Of a stretch of 64,000 bases of DNA, positions 16,774-27,934 are shown piece after piece. The DNA is from Glycocaulis abyssi (lineage in GTDB: Bacteria; Pseudomonadota; Alphaproteobacteria; Caulobacterales; Maricaulaceae). Position numbers and translations under genes: made by a program. Each line of letters begins with the position of its first letter. The first letter of the stretch is position 1. The notes under the pieces are model-generated. The model made no database searches and had not been told where the DNA came from. It saw only the letters and a program-made list of their open reading frames with translations. The stretch is taken from positions 2,257,001 to 2,321,000 of the forward strand of contig NZ_CP163421.1 of the NCBI RefSeq assembly GCF_041429775.1. Reading direction: 5' to 3'.

Positions 16774-18551
16774 CTATTCCGCTGCCGCCAGCGCCGCGAG
16801 ACGCGCATACACGCCCTCGCCTTGCGCGCGCAGCTCGCCATGCGTGCCCTGCTCGACGATCCGGCCCTCATTGAAGACCAGAATCCGGTCAGCGTCCCTT
16901 ATGGTCGACAGCCGGTGGGCGATGACGATGGCGGTGCGGCCCGCCATCACATCGGCCATCGCCTCCTGCACCTCGCGCTCGGTCTCGTTGTCGAGGCTGG
17001 ACGTGGCTTCGTCGAAGATGAGGATAGGCGCATCGGCCAGCACCGCGCGGGCAATCGCCACGCGCTGGCGCTCCCCGCCCGACAGCTTCACCCCGCGCTC
17101 ACCCACCAGCGTGTCATAGCCGCCCGGCAGGCGCGCGATGAAATCATGCGCACGCGCGCGCTTCGCGGCCCTGACAATATCCTCCATCGAGGCATCTGGG
17201 CGCGCATAGGCGATATTCTCCGCAATCGAGCGGTGAAACAGGGCCGGATCCTGCGGCACGAGCGCTATGGAACGGCGCAGGCTTGCCTGCTTCACACCGC
17301 GCACATCCTGCCCGTCAATGAGAATTGCGCCCTCATCGACATCATAGAGCCGCTGGACCAGCTTCACGAAGGTCGACTTGCCTGAACCCGTCGGGCCGAC
17401 CAGAGCCACCTTCTCGCCGGCCGGTATGACAAGCGAGAAATCCTCGTAGAGCGGCCGGTTCTGACCCGCATAGGTAAAGCGCACGCGGTCGAACACGATT
17501 GCGCCGGGGCCGGGCACGAAGTCCGGTGCACCCGGCGCGTCAGCGATTTGCGTTTCCTGCTGGGCGTAGGCGGCAATGTCCTGAATCTCGTCAAGACCAC
17601 GCTGGACGTTCTGCACCTCCTCGCCAAAGCGGCGCATATAGCCCGCCATCAGCATGAAGGCCGTGATGGCAAACACCACCGCGCCGGGGCTCGCCTCACC
17701 GCGCTGCCACAGATTGATAAGCAGACCCGTCAGGCCCGCCTGCAGGGCGAGCACGGCAATGATCTGCACCAGCCAGGTGTTCACAAACCTGAGCCAGGTC
17801 TTCTTCACCTCGCGGCGCCAGCGCCAGGCCAGCGTGTGGAAACGCTGGTCCTCACGCGCTTCTGCGCCAAAGCTCTTCACCGTGGCGATACCCGACACGG
17901 CGTCGGCAACCGCCCCGCCCAGTTCAGAATCGATCCGGTTGGAGCGGATATTCTGCGGGCGCACATAGAGCGCCGACATCGCCACTGAGGCCACGATGAA
18001 AATGGCGGTGACGCTCAGCGCATAGAGCCCGACCAGCGGCCAGGTGAAGAGCATGTAGACGCCCAGCCCCGCCATCACGAGGACAGAGGGAATCAGCCCG
18101 AACCAGAGCGTCGCGGTGATCGTGTCATAGGCCCACATGCCGCGCGTGATCTTGCGCACGACCGAGCCGGCAAACGTGTTGGCATGCCAGTCGAGCGCGA
18201 AGCGTTGTACGCGCGCGAAAGACTCCGTCGTCATGTCGGCCATGTTGGCGCTGGAGAAGCGTATCTCGAAGCGCACCGCGATCTGGCGCATGGCGTTAAA
18301 CGCAATGGCCAGGCCCAGAAATAGCGCGAACGCCGCCCAGTGGCGGCCATCGCCATTGCCGGTCATCGTGTCAATGAGCCGCCGGCAGCGACGGGGATGA
18401 ACACGTCGATCACCGTGGCAATGAGCGTGAAGCCCACCAGGGCGGCAAAGAGCCATGGGCGGCGCATCCACTGGCGCCACAGGAAGGCCAGAACGGCGGA
18501 ATTGGAAAGCACGCGCGGCGTGCGCGCGTCATCATCAAATTGTTCGGTCAT
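16774..18551 (-). pseudogene. ABC exporter (fused permease-ATPase) with a -1 frameshift near the N-terminus
   Basis: The main frame (to 18480) encodes the permease domain from the second membrane helix onward and an ATPase with Walker A 'GPTGSGKST', signature 'LSGGERQRVAIARA', Walker B 'ILIFDEATSSLD' and the H-loop 'IAHRLSTI'. The true N-terminus is in another frame: it starts at the ATG at 18551 (MTEQFDDDAR), runs through helix 1 ('LFAALVGFTLIATVIDVFIPVAAGG') and stops at about 18363. The frames should meet at about 18380-18395, where 'PVAAGG' must join 'RLIDTMTGN'; one missing base explains it. The gene is either recently inactivated or carries a sequencing error. Substrate unknown (MsbA/LmrA-like or lipid-type exporter). 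Confidence 0.85.
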
Positions 18552-19013
18552 GCTCGTCTCGAATGCTAGAGGCCCGCCTGCCCGGTGACGGGCGCGGACC
18601 AGGGTTCTGAAAATGGAAGCGTGACAGGGCGGCAGGGGAGAAGCGTTACGCGGGATAGCAGCCTGTCGGCCGGTGGCCCCGGTGCCCTCCAATTACCGCG
18701 CTACCGCGTGCGCGTGAGGGCGCTCCAGATTTCAGATCGCATGAGTCAGACGAGACCTCCTTTGGACGGCAGACGCCGCCGGTGAGGTGAGCCTGTTACA
18801 CCCGCCCGCCCGCCGGGCCAAGCGCTGAGACGGCGAACTGTGGCATTGTGGTTAACAGGTGTGGCGATGAAGGCACAGGGGCCGCATCCTTCGAGACGCT
18901 CGCTTCGCTCGCCCTCAGGATGAGGGATCGAGCTTTAAGCCCTCATCCTGAGGGGCTTCGTTAGAAGCCGTCTCGAAGGACGAGGGCGTAAACGAGCAGG
19001 GAAGATCAACACC
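18552..19013. other. Intergenic region with inverted extragenic repeats, no gene seen
   Basis: These 462 bases separate two minus-strand genes, fzlA and the ABC exporter. They hold the exporter promoter and the repeat pair at 18885-18986. Small ORFs here overlap the exporter leader and show no protein-like features. Confidence 0.55.
18885..18986. repeat. Pair of inverted REP-like extragenic palindromes
   Basis: Copy 1 (18885-18926) and copy 2 (18940-18986) are in opposite orientation. The inner arms CCCTCAGGATGAGGG and CCCTCATCCTGAGGG are perfect reverse complements. The outer arms (CATCCTTCGAGAC and GTCTCGAAGGACG) match with one mismatch. The central parts of the two copies differ but each can fold back on itself. 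CCTCATCCTGAGG-type repeats are common between genes in alphaproteobacteria. The whole could fold as a cruciform or act as an RNA hairpin at the 3' side of the exporter leader. Confidence 0.82.
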
Positions 19014-19691
19014 TCAGAAATCCAGATCCGCATACCAGCGCGCGGGCGGCAGGCCGGGCAGGCGATCATCCAGCAGCGAGCGGAAGGCCGGGCGGCATTT
19101 GATGCGCTCATACCAAGCTTTCGCCGCCGGGAAGCTGTCCCAGGGCACATCGCCCAGATAATCCACACAGGAAAGATGCGCCGCCGCCACCAGATCAGCC
19201 ATGGAGTATCGCGGCCCCGCTAGCCCGTCGCGGCGCTCCAGCAGCATGCTCATATAATCAAGATGCGCGCGCAGGAAATCGCGCCCCGCCCGGATAACCG
19301 AAGCATCGGGAGAACCCAGATTCTGCATGCGCTTTTCCAGCTTTTCATGCAGCAGATAGGCATTCACCTCGGCATCGAACTTGCGGTCAAACCAGGTGAC
19401 CAGCCGGCGCACCTCGGCGCGCCCCGCCGGATCGGCTGGCAAAAGCGGCGGCTCGGGCCGGGTCTCTTCGAGATGGGCAAGGATGGCATCGGCCTGCACG
19501 ATCACCAGCGGGGTCTCGCCCGACCGGTCCTCCAGAACGGGCGTCAGCCCCGCCGGGTTGAGATCGAAAAACGTATCTTCCGGCTCCCAGACACGCTGGA
19601 AGCGCAGCTCCACAGCACATTTCTTCTCGGCCAGCGCAAGACGCGCCTGCCGGGACCAGGGATCAAGGGGCCAGTGGTGCAGAATGAACAT
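19014..19691 (-). CDS. fzlA: GST-fold division protein FzlA
   Basis: The 225-residue protein has a glutathione S-transferase fold: a thioredoxin-like N-terminus ('LHHWPLDPWSRQARLALAEKK', 'NPAGLTPVLED', 'VQADAILAHLEE') and an all-helical C-terminus ('YSMADLVAAAHLSCVDYLG'). The end 'LPGLPPARWYADLDF' matches the conserved DLDF-type tail of FzlA. FzlA binds FtsZ filaments and links them to septal wall synthesis in Caulobacter; it does not appear to be a detoxifying enzyme. It lies 45 bases after a CDF transporter gene on the same strand. Confidence 0.82.
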   Translation of the reverse strand: MFILHHWPLDPWSRQARLALAEKKCAVELRFQRVWEPEDTFFDLNPAGLTPVLEDRSGETPLVIVQADAILAHLEETRPEPPLLPADPAGRAEVRRLVTWFDRKFDAEVNAYLLHEKLEKRMQNLGSPDASVIRAGRDFLRAHLDYMSMLLERRDGLAGPRYSMADLVAAAHLSCVDYLGDVPWDSFPAAKAWYERIKCRPAFRSLLDDRLPGLPPARWYADLDF

Positions 19692-19736
19692 CGCGAAAAA
19701 CGCTAATGCGCTTCGTGACAGGGTTTAAGCGCCTAT

Positions 19737-20741
19737 TCAGCGCGCCCCGCCATCATGGGGCTCAGGATCGGCATCAAAAAACCCGCGCCCGTGCGCCTCG
19801 CCATAGCCTTTGGGATCGGAATGGATCAGCAGATCGGCGGCCGGATAGTGCGCCAGCACCCGGTTCTCCGCGTCCACCACCACATCGTGGGCATCCTTGA
19901 GAGACTGGTAGGGGTCAAGGTCCATATGGACCTGAATGTGGATAAGCGGGCCTGCCGCGCGTGTGCGTAGCTCGTGAATGCCCAGCACGCGCGGATCATC
20001 GGTGAGGAGCGCTTCGATATGGGCGCGGGTCTCGTCTGGCAGTTCCCGGTCGAGGAGCTGATTGACCGAATCCCGGCCAAGCTCGTAGGCAGACCTGGCC
20101 AGCAGGAAGCCGACAAACAGGGCGAGGATCGGATCGGCCCGCTCCAGTCCGGCAAAGACCGCCAGCGCAATCCCGCCCATCACGGCCAGGTTGGACAGCA
20201 AATCGGCTGAATAATGCGCCCGGTCGCCCGTTACCGCGATGGAGCCGGTGCGCCGGATCACCAGCGTCTGCATGCGGATAAGGCCAAGCGTCAGGACCAG
20301 CGATAGCGCCATCACCGCCAGCGCCCAGCCACCCGCCTCCACGGGCTGCGGGTCAATGAGGCGGCGCGTGCCTTCCACAAAGAGGAAGATGGCGGAGGCC
20401 GCCACCAATACAGCCTGCAGGAGGCTGGAAAAGGCTTCCGCCTTGCCATGGCCGAAGCGGTGCTCATTGTCGGCAGGCCGAGCCGCATAGCGCACGGCCA
20501 GAAACGCCGTCACCGAGGCGGCAAGGTCCAGAAGCGAATCAAAAAAGCTCGCCAGCAGGGCGATAGAGCCCGACGCTATCCAGCCCGCGAGCTTGGCGCC
20601 CACCAGTATCAGCGCCACGCTGACCGAAAGGGCCGTCGCCATCGTGTTGATGCGCTGCGCCTCGGCCGGATCCATACGCCCCGGCCCGGCCAGGCCGGCA
20701 GGCTGGATATCCGTTTCGGGCGCGCGTGAAGGTGACGTCAT
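19737..20741 (-). CDS. Cation diffusion facilitator metal exporter (FieF-like)
   Basis: The 334-residue inner-membrane protein has six membrane helices in about residues 35-215 and a cytoplasmic C-terminal metal-sensing domain. The transport-site residues of the FieF (YiiP) group are present in 'FFDSLLDLAAS' (DxxxD) and 'DRAHYSADLLSN' (HxxxD), and 'HRFGHGKAEAF' follows helix 2. These proteins export Zn, Fe, Cd or Mn by proton exchange. 'IHIQVHMDLDP' and 'LIHSDP' in the tail are the usual His-rich sensor strands. The metal cannot be fixed from sequence. Confidence 0.92.
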   Translation of the reverse strand: MTSPSRAPETDIQPAGLAGPGRMDPAEAQRINTMATALSVSVALILVGAKLAGWIASGSIALLASFFDSLLDLAASVTAFLAVRYAARPADNEHRFGHGKAEAFSSLLQAVLVAASAIFLFVEGTRRLIDPQPVEAGGWALAVMALSLVLTLGLIRMQTLVIRRTGSIAVTGDRAHYSADLLSNLAVMGGIALAVFAGLERADPILALFVGFLLARSAYELGRDSVNQLLDRELPDETRAHIEALLTDDPRVLGIHELRTRAAGPLIHIQVHMDLDPYQSLKDAHDVVVDAENRVLAHYPAADLLIHSDPKGYGEAHGRGFFDADPEPHDGGAR

Positions 20742-20795
20742 GGCGCCGATATAGGCGCACGCCGTTACATTGTCACCAACGCGCGCTGGCGCAGA

Positions 20796-21533
20796 TCAAC
20801 TGGCGAAATACGCCTCGACCTCGCGGATCAGGGCCTTTTTGGCCACTTCCACGATGCGCTTGCCCTTTTCAGGCGTCGCCTGCGAGGGATCAGAACCGAT
20901 GCGGCCATCGGGAAAGTTCTTGCGGTAATCGGCTGCATCGGTGAACCGCCCCTCGGGCGCGGTTTTCGGCGTCATCACCACGTCTTTCACCGCTTCCGGG
21001 TAGGCGTAATAGGTGACGGCAACTTCTGAAGCCGTGGCGTGGCTGCCATCGCCTTCAGGGAACAGCTCCTTGCAGACCTGCGCTACCTCGTCAAACATCC
21101 ACCAGGAGGTCTGTTTGAGCTTGTAGGGACACGCCTCGCCATCCAGCGACCAGGCCGCATAGCTTTCCACGAACGCCGCATCAATGGTGGTGATATTTCC
21201 GCCATGGCCGTTGAGGAAGAAGATGCGCTTGAAGCCGTGCCGGTGCAGGCTGTCGATCCAGTCATTGAGCGCGGCAATCATCGTGGTGGGCCGCAGCGTG
21301 ATCGAGCCGGTAAAGCCAAGATGGTGCTGGGCCGAGCCGACCGAGAAGGTCGGCCCGACCAGAAAGCCCGCCTCATCGCCCGCTTCTTTTGCGATCACTT
21401 CAGGACAGATCGCGTCCGTGCCCAGCAGGCCGTTGGGGCCATGCTGCTCGACAGAGCCGATCGGGATGACGATGCCCTTGGACTTCTTGAGATAGGCTTC
21501 TATTTCGGGCCAGCTGGCCTGGTTGAGCTGCAT
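20796..21533 (-). CDS. Creatininase-family amidohydrolase
   Basis: The 245-residue protein carries the family metal-site motifs: '[19 protein letters not shown]', '[14 protein letters not shown]' and '[16 protein letters not shown]'. Family members use two metal ions to cleave cyclic amides or formamides (creatinine; the ArfB formamide in flavin/F420 synthesis; mycofactocin peptide). None of the partner genes for those pathways is nearby, so the substrate is open. The ATG at 21533 follows GGGAG; the frame is open further only to a TTG. Confidence 0.87.
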   Translation of the reverse strand: MQLNQASWPEIEAYLKKSKGIVIPIGSVEQHGPNGLLGTDAICPEVIAKEAGDEAGFLVGPTFSVGSAQHHLGFTGSITLRPTTMIAALNDWIDSLHRHGFKRIFFLNGHGGNITTIDAAFVESYAAWSLDGEACPYKLKQTSWWMFDEVAQVCKELFPEGDGSHATASEVAVTYYAYPEAVKDVVMTPKTAPEGRFTDAADYRKNFPDGRIGSDPSQATPEKGKRIVEVAKKALIREVEAYFAS

Positions 21534-21715
21534 GCCGGTATGTCTCCCGCCTGGAGGGGTCAATCATTCGCGAGCGAGATCAACCGATCACGCACCGTCT
21601 TGCAAGGGGAGAGGCGCATAAAAGCCTACACATGGTCCGCGCGCTTGCAGGGGCCGGGGCCTATCGGCCAAGCTCCACCCCGTCAGATCAGAGCCAAGCG
21701 CGGAGCACGACAGCC

Positions 21716-23662
21716 ATGACAGACGAGATCATCCCGGTAGCCTCCAGCTTCTCAGGCTCGGACATGAGCGCAGAACGCTACAAGGCCCGGTATGCGCGCT
21801 CGATTGAAGAGCCCGAAGCCTTCTGGCGCGAGGAGCTGGGGCGGCTCGACTGGATCAGGCGGCCGGAAAAAATCTCCGATGTCTCCTTCAACAAGGATGA
21901 TTTCCGCATTCGCTGGTTCGAAGACGGCATCCTCAATGTGTCGGTGAACTGCATTGACCGGCATCTGGAAACCCGCGCCAACAAGCCCGCCCTGATCTGG
22001 GAGGGCGACCATCCCGCCCACCATCACTCCATCACCTACCGCCAGCTGCACGACCATGTGTGCCGGTTCGCCAACGTGCTAAAAATGCTCGGCGTGAAAA
22101 AGGGCGACCGCGTCACGCTCTACATGCCGATGATCCCGCAGGCCGTCTTTGCCATGCTCGCCTGCACGCGCATCGGCGCGGTGCATTCGGTCGTGTTTGG
22201 CGGCTTCTCGCCCGAAGCCCTTTCAGGCCGGATCAATGATTGCCAGAGCGAGTTCGTCATCACCGCCGATCAGGGCGTGCGCGGTGGCAAGGCCATCCCC
22301 TTGAAAGACAATGTGGACGAAGCGTTGAAAAGCGCGCCCGGCGTCAAACGCGTGCTGTGCGTGAAGCATACCGGCGCGAACGTGCACTGGGAGGAGGGCC
22401 GCGATTACTGGTATCACGACCTGTCCATCCAGGTGGACGCGCATTGCGCGCCCGAACCGATGGGGGCCGAAGACCCGCTCTTCATTCTCTACACCTCAGG
22501 CTCCACCGGAAAGCCCAAGGGCGTGCTGCACACGACCGGCGGGTATCTCTTGTGGGCCACGATGACCCACGCCCTCACCTTCGATGCGAAGGAAGACGAT
22601 ATCTTCTGGTGCACGGCCGATATCGGCTGGGTGACGGGCCATTCCTACATCGTCTATGGCCCGCTCGCGAACGGCGCGACCAGCCTGATGTTTGAAGGCG
22701 TGCCGACCTGGCCGGATGCCTCGCGCTTCTGGCAGGTGATTGAAAAGCACAAAGTTTCGGTCTTCTACACCGCCCCCACCGCCATCCGCGCCCTGATGCG
22801 CCTGGGCGATGATCCGGTGACGAAGCATGACCGCTCCTCCTTGCGCCTTCTGGGCACGGTGGGCGAGCCGATCAATCCCGAAGCCTGGCGCTGGTATCAC
22901 AAGACAGTCGGCAATGGGCATTGCCCCATCGTGGATACCTGGTGGCAGACCGAGACCGGCGGGCATCTCATCACGCCCCTGCCCGGCGCCCATGGCCTCA
23001 AACCGGGCTCGGCCAGCTTTCCCATGTTCGGCGTCCAGCCCGCCCTTGTCGATAATGACGGCAAGCGCCTCTCCGATAGCGGCGCGGCGCAAGGTAATCT
23101 GGTGCTGCTGGGTTCATGGCCGGGGCAGATGCGCACCGTCTATGGCGATGACCAGCGCTTCTTCGACACCTATTTTTCTACCTATCCCGGCTATTACTTC
23201 ACCGGCGACGGCGCCCGGCGCGACGAGGACGGATACTGGTGGATTACCGGCCGGGTGGATGATGTGCTGAACGTCTCCGGCCACCGTCTGGGCACCGCCG
23301 AGATCGAAAGCGCGCTGGTACTCCACCCGGATGTCGCAGAAGCCGCTGTCGTTGGCTATCCGCACGACATCAAGGGGCAGGGCGTGTGGTGCTATGTGAC
23401 GCTGAATGAGGGCGTCGAGGCGAGTGAAGCGTTGGAAAAGGCGCTCAAAGACCAGGTGCGCAAGGAAATCGGCCCCGTCGCCAGCCCGGACGTGATCCAG
23501 TTCACGCCCGGCCTGCCCAAGACCCGTTCGGGCAAAATCATGCGGCGAATCCTGCGCAAGATTGCCGAGAACGAGCTCTCATCGCTCGGCGACACCTCGA
23601 CGCTCGCTGATCCCGGCGTGGTGGAGTCCCTGATCGAAGGACGGGTAAAGGCGGGCGGTTAG
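21716..23662 (+). CDS. acs: Acetyl-CoA synthetase
   Basis: Acs activates acetate with ATP and CoA via acetyl-AMP. At 648 residues it has the normal size and motifs: '[20 protein letters not shown]' (ATP loop), '[10 protein letters not shown]', '[40 protein letters not shown]' hinge region, and '[16 protein letters not shown]', whose Lys is the site of regulatory acetylation in studied enzymes. The ATG at 21716 gives the usual short lead before '[17 protein letters not shown]'. It is monocistronic as far as can be seen. Confidence 0.96.
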   Translation: MTDEIIPVASSFSGSDMSAERYKARYARSIEEPEAFWREELGRLDWIRRPEKISDVSFNKDDFRIRWFEDGILNVSVNCIDRHLETRANKPALIWEGDHPAHHHSITYRQLHDHVCRFANVLKMLGVKKGDRVTLYMPMIPQAVFAMLACTRIGAVHSVVFGGFSPEALSGRINDCQSEFVITADQGVRGGKAIPLKDNVDEALKSAPGVKRVLCVKHTGANVHWEEGRDYWYHDLSIQVDAHCAPEPMGAEDPLFILYTSGSTGKPKGVLHTTGGYLLWATMTHALTFDAKEDDIFWCTADIGWVTGHSYIVYGPLANGATSLMFEGVPTWPDASRFWQVIEKHKVSVFYTAPTAIRALMRLGDDPVTKHDRSSLRLLGTVGEPINPEAWRWYHKTVGNGHCPIVDTWWQTETGGHLITPLPGAHGLKPGSASFPMFGVQPALVDNDGKRLSDSGAAQGNLVLLGSWPGQMRTVYGDDQRFFDTYFSTYPGYYFTGDGARRDEDGYWWITGRVDDVLNVSGHRLGTAEIESALVLHPDVAEAAVVGYPHDIKGQGVWCYVTLNEGVEASEALEKALKDQVRKEIGPVASPDVIQFTPGLPKTRSGKIMRRILRKIAENELSSLGDTSTLADPGVVESLIEGRVKAGG

Positions 23663-23761
23663 TGAGGCGCTAACCCAAAGGATCGCTTTGGCTGGTCCCC
23701 GCGCCGAACCGGCTTATCCTGGCAGGCATAATGAGGCTCTCGAGGGGTTAAAAGGGTCGCC

Positions 23762-24232
23762 ATGAACCGCAGGACCGTCTCCGTGCTTTTTGTCTGCACG
23801 GGCAATATATGCCGCTCGCCCCTGGCACAGGGCGTGGCCGAGGCCATGGCCGCGAAGCTGAACAAGGCGATGGTGTTTGACTCGGCCGGTACCGGCGACT
23901 GGCATGCGGGCGAAGCCCCCGATCCGCGCGCCGTGGAAGCCGCCGCGCGGCGCGGCTATCACATCGCCAATCAGCGCGCCCGCGCACTCAGCGATGAGGA
24001 TTTCGCGCGCTTTGACCACATTATCGGCATGGATAGCGGTCACAAGCGCTGGCTGCTGACGGCGCGTGATGTGCGCCGGCTGGAAGAGCGCCCCGTCTCC
24101 ATGCTGATGGACTGGTCGGTAGGCTTGGCGGGCAAGGACGTACCCGATCCCTATTATGGCGACGATGCGGCCTTTGAACACGCGCTGGACCTGATCGAGA
24201 AGGGCGTGGACGGCCTAGTCCGGCGGATGTGA
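23762..24232 (+). CDS. Low-molecular-weight protein-tyrosine phosphatase
   Basis: The 156-residue protein has the catalytic loop CX5RS as 'VCTGNICRSP' (Cys12, Arg18) and the general-acid Asp in 'VPDPYYGDDAAF'. These are all the residues needed for activity. Bacterial members dephosphorylate tyrosine kinases of polysaccharide export or small-molecule substrates. No kinase or polysaccharide gene is nearby. It lies 62 bases before a membrane miniprotein and zapE on the same strand. Confidence 0.93.
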   Translation: MNRRTVSVLFVCTGNICRSPLAQGVAEAMAAKLNKAMVFDSAGTGDWHAGEAPDPRAVEAAARRGYHIANQRARALSDEDFARFDHIIGMDSGHKRWLLTARDVRRLEERPVSMLMDWSVGLAGKDVPDPYYGDDAAFEHALDLIEKGVDGLVRRM

Positions 24233-24294
24233 AGGCGGCTGCCCGGCCGGTCTTCACCCTTGGCAGCCCCGCCCGGCCCGCGCTACAGGGGGGC

Positions 24295-24399
24295 ATGCGC
24301 ACCATTCGCCGCCCGGCCCTGTTCATCGCCGCGATTCTGATCAGCTTTGGACTGGCCATGGCCGGCATCATCGCCCTCGCCCTGAAAGCGCTGCCGTGA
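24295..24399 (+). CDS. 34-residue single-pass membrane miniprotein coupled to zapE
   Basis: An ATG at 24295 preceded by GGGGGG opens a 34-codon frame. The product starts with a positively charged tip ('MRTIRRPA') followed by one hydrophobic helix ('LFIAAILISFGLAMAGIIALAL') and a short end ('KALP'). Its stop overlaps the GTG start of zapE (GTGA, 24396-24399), so zapE translation probably depends on it. No family is recognised. The positive-inside pattern predicts an N-in, C-out inner-membrane peptide. It might recruit the cytoplasmic ZapE to the membrane, which is inference only. Confidence 0.62.
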   Translation: MRTIRRPALFIAAILISFGLAMAGIIALALKALP

Positions 24400-25490
24400 C
24401 ACCGTCCAAGGCGCTGGAGGAAGGCATTGCCGGGGGCCGCCTGACCGAAGATGGCGGCCAGCGCGCCATTGCGCTCTATCTCGACACGCTGATCGAGGAC
24501 ATTGAGAGCTGGAAGGGCGGCAGGTCCGGCCTGTTCCGCAAATCAAGCCCGCCGCCCAAAGGGCTTTATCTCTGGGGCGGGGTCGGTACGGGCAAATCCC
24601 TCCTGATGGATCTCTTCCACGACGCGGTGAGCCTCAAGGCCAAGCGCCGCGTGCACTTCCACGCCTTCATGCAGGACGTGCATGCCCGCATCGCACGTGA
24701 ACGCGAGACGAAAAAGGGCGAGCCCCTGATCGCCGTGGCTGACGAGATCGCCCGCGAGACACGGCTTTTATGCTTTGACGAGCTGCAGGTGACCAATGTC
24801 GCCGATGCGATGATCCTTGGCCGCCTGTTTGAGCGCCTGTTCGACAAGGGCGTGGTCGTGATCGCCACCTCCAACCGCCACCCGTCAGAGCTCTATAAGA
24901 ATGGCCTCAACCGCCAGCTTTTTGAGCCCTTCATTGCCATGATAGAGGCAAAGCTGGACGTGATGCGTCTCGATAGCGGGCGCGATTACCGCCTGGAGCG
25001 CCTGTCTGCCGCGCCGGTCTATTACACGCCGCTGGATGAAGAGGCCGATGCGGCGATGGACGCGGCCTTTGCCCGCCTGACGCTGGGCGCGCGGGCGCAA
25101 AGCTGCACGCTCACCATTCAGGGCCGCACGCTGGAGGTGACACGCGAAGCGGCTGGTGTAGCGCGGTTTGGCTTTGCCGAGCTGTGCGCAAGGCCGCTGG
25201 GGGCTGCAGATTATCTGATGCTGGCCGAAACCTTTCACACAATCCTCATCGACCATGTGCCGGTGATGAGCCCGCGCAAGCGCGATGAGGCCGCCCGCTT
25301 CGTCACCCTCATCGATGCGCTCTACGATACCCGCGCCAAGCTGGTGATGAGCGCCGAGGCCGAGCCTTCCGATCTATACCCCGATGGCGATGGCGCGTTC
25401 GAGTTTGAACGCACCGCCTCGCGCCTGATGGAGATGCGCAGCCTTGAATATCTGGCCGCCGAGAGGCGATTAGCCTCGCCTGAAAGGTAA
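24396..25490 (+). CDS. zapE: Cell division protein ZapE (AFG1-like ATPase)
   Basis: ZapE is an ATPase that associates with the FtsZ ring; its mitochondrial relative AFG1/LACE1 handles respiratory-chain proteins. The 364-residue protein has Walker A 'YLWGGVGTGKSLLMDLFHD', Walker B 'RLLCFDELQVTNVADAMIL', the sensor 'VIATSNRHPSELYKNGLNRQLFEPFI' and the family end 'SRLMEMRSLEYL'. It starts at GTG inside the stop of the miniprotein gene. The length is normal for the family. Confidence 0.94.
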   Translation: MTPSKALEEGIAGGRLTEDGGQRAIALYLDTLIEDIESWKGGRSGLFRKSSPPPKGLYLWGGVGTGKSLLMDLFHDAVSLKAKRRVHFHAFMQDVHARIARERETKKGEPLIAVADEIARETRLLCFDELQVTNVADAMILGRLFERLFDKGVVVIATSNRHPSELYKNGLNRQLFEPFIAMIEAKLDVMRLDSGRDYRLERLSAAPVYYTPLDEEADAAMDAAFARLTLGARAQSCTLTIQGRTLEVTREAAGVARFGFAELCARPLGAADYLMLAETFHTILIDHVPVMSPRKRDEAARFVTLIDALYDTRAKLVMSAEAEPSDLYPDGDGAFEFERTASRLMEMRSLEYLAAERRLASPER

Positions 25491-25571
25491 ATTTTGTGTA
25501 ACCTTGGACACGCTGAACCGGCAGGACAGGGCCTGCCGGGCTGAACTTTCGCGTGCTGAGGGGGAAATATA

Positions 25572-26276
25572 ATGCGGGTCATCATCGCGGCCATTCTGGC
25601 CGGTGGACTGTCATTGGCGGCGCTGTGGGGCGCTGACAAATATCTGGGTATTGGCGGGGCCGCACCGGCACCGCAAGAGGCTGACGACGCCGCCGACGCG
25701 GCGGATGACGCGGTCGACGAGGATGAAAACGGCTTCATCACCGAGGACTACGAGGACGTCACGGACGAGCCGGTAGAGGAATTCTTCGAGGAGGAAGCTG
25801 CGCCGGACGAAGAGCTTGCTGGCCGTTTCATCAACACCGCCGAAACCGATTATCACGGCTATTATATGCCGAGCGGGCTCATCCAGACCGGCGACTGGGT
25901 GCTGCGCCATATCCATATCGGCCATGCCAGCCAGTTCGAAGCGTTCGAGGAAAGCGGGCAGGACAGCGATCTCGTGCCCGTCTGGATCGAGTTCATGCAT
26001 GTCGATTCTGAAATACTCACTACCGAGGAAGGGTTTGAATACCCGTCTGAATCCCGGCGTGTCCGGGCGGAGCGCTTCCATATCGACGAGGCAAATTTCG
26101 AGTTCGACGCCAGCCATGACGAGATCGGTGATGTCTATGTCTATGGCACGCTCGATCCCGACCAGATTCAGGGGCCGGTCGAAGGCTCTACCGGCTTTCC
26201 GGCGCTGACCGGCGGCATGGAGCTCAATGGCGAGCGCCTGCGCAATGTCTCCTTCGACCACTGGTACGGCCACTAG
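25572..26276 (+). CDS. Membrane-anchored protein of unknown function with an acidic linker
   Basis: The 234-residue product starts with one membrane or uncleaved-signal helix ('VIIAAILAGGLSLAALWGA'). A strongly acidic stretch follows at about residues 37-80 (mostly Asp, Glu and Ala). The globular part from about residue 85 is rich in aromatic and His residues ('DYHGYYMPSGLIQTGDWVLRHIHIGHASQFEAF', 'VWIEFMHVDSE', 'DHWYGH' at the end). No family is recognised. AAGGGGGAAAT-like sequence upstream of 25572 supports the start. It ends in a strong terminator and appears to be a single-gene unit. Confidence 0.75.
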   Translation: MRVIIAAILAGGLSLAALWGADKYLGIGGAAPAPQEADDAADAADDAVDEDENGFITEDYEDVTDEPVEEFFEEEAAPDEELAGRFINTAETDYHGYYMPSGLIQTGDWVLRHIHIGHASQFEAFEESGQDSDLVPVWIEFMHVDSEILTTEEGFEYPSESRRVRAERFHIDEANFEFDASHDEIGDVYVYGTLDPDQIQGPVEGSTGFPALTGGMELNGERLRNVSFDHWYGH

Positions 26277-26301
26277 GCGAGAGGCATCTTAAGGGTATGT
26301 G

Positions 26302-26332
26302 AAAAGCCGCCCCGGCTCCGGGGCGGCTTTTT
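26302..26332. terminator. Bidirectional intrinsic terminator
   Basis: A perfect 14-bp stem (26302-26315 with 26318-26331) has A and T runs at its two ends. It lies between convergent genes ending at 26276 and 26339. Confidence 0.9.
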
Positions 26333-26338
26333 CGCCTT

Positions 26339-27920
<1,582 letters not shown>

Positions 27921-27934
27921 CCTCAGCAATCGCG

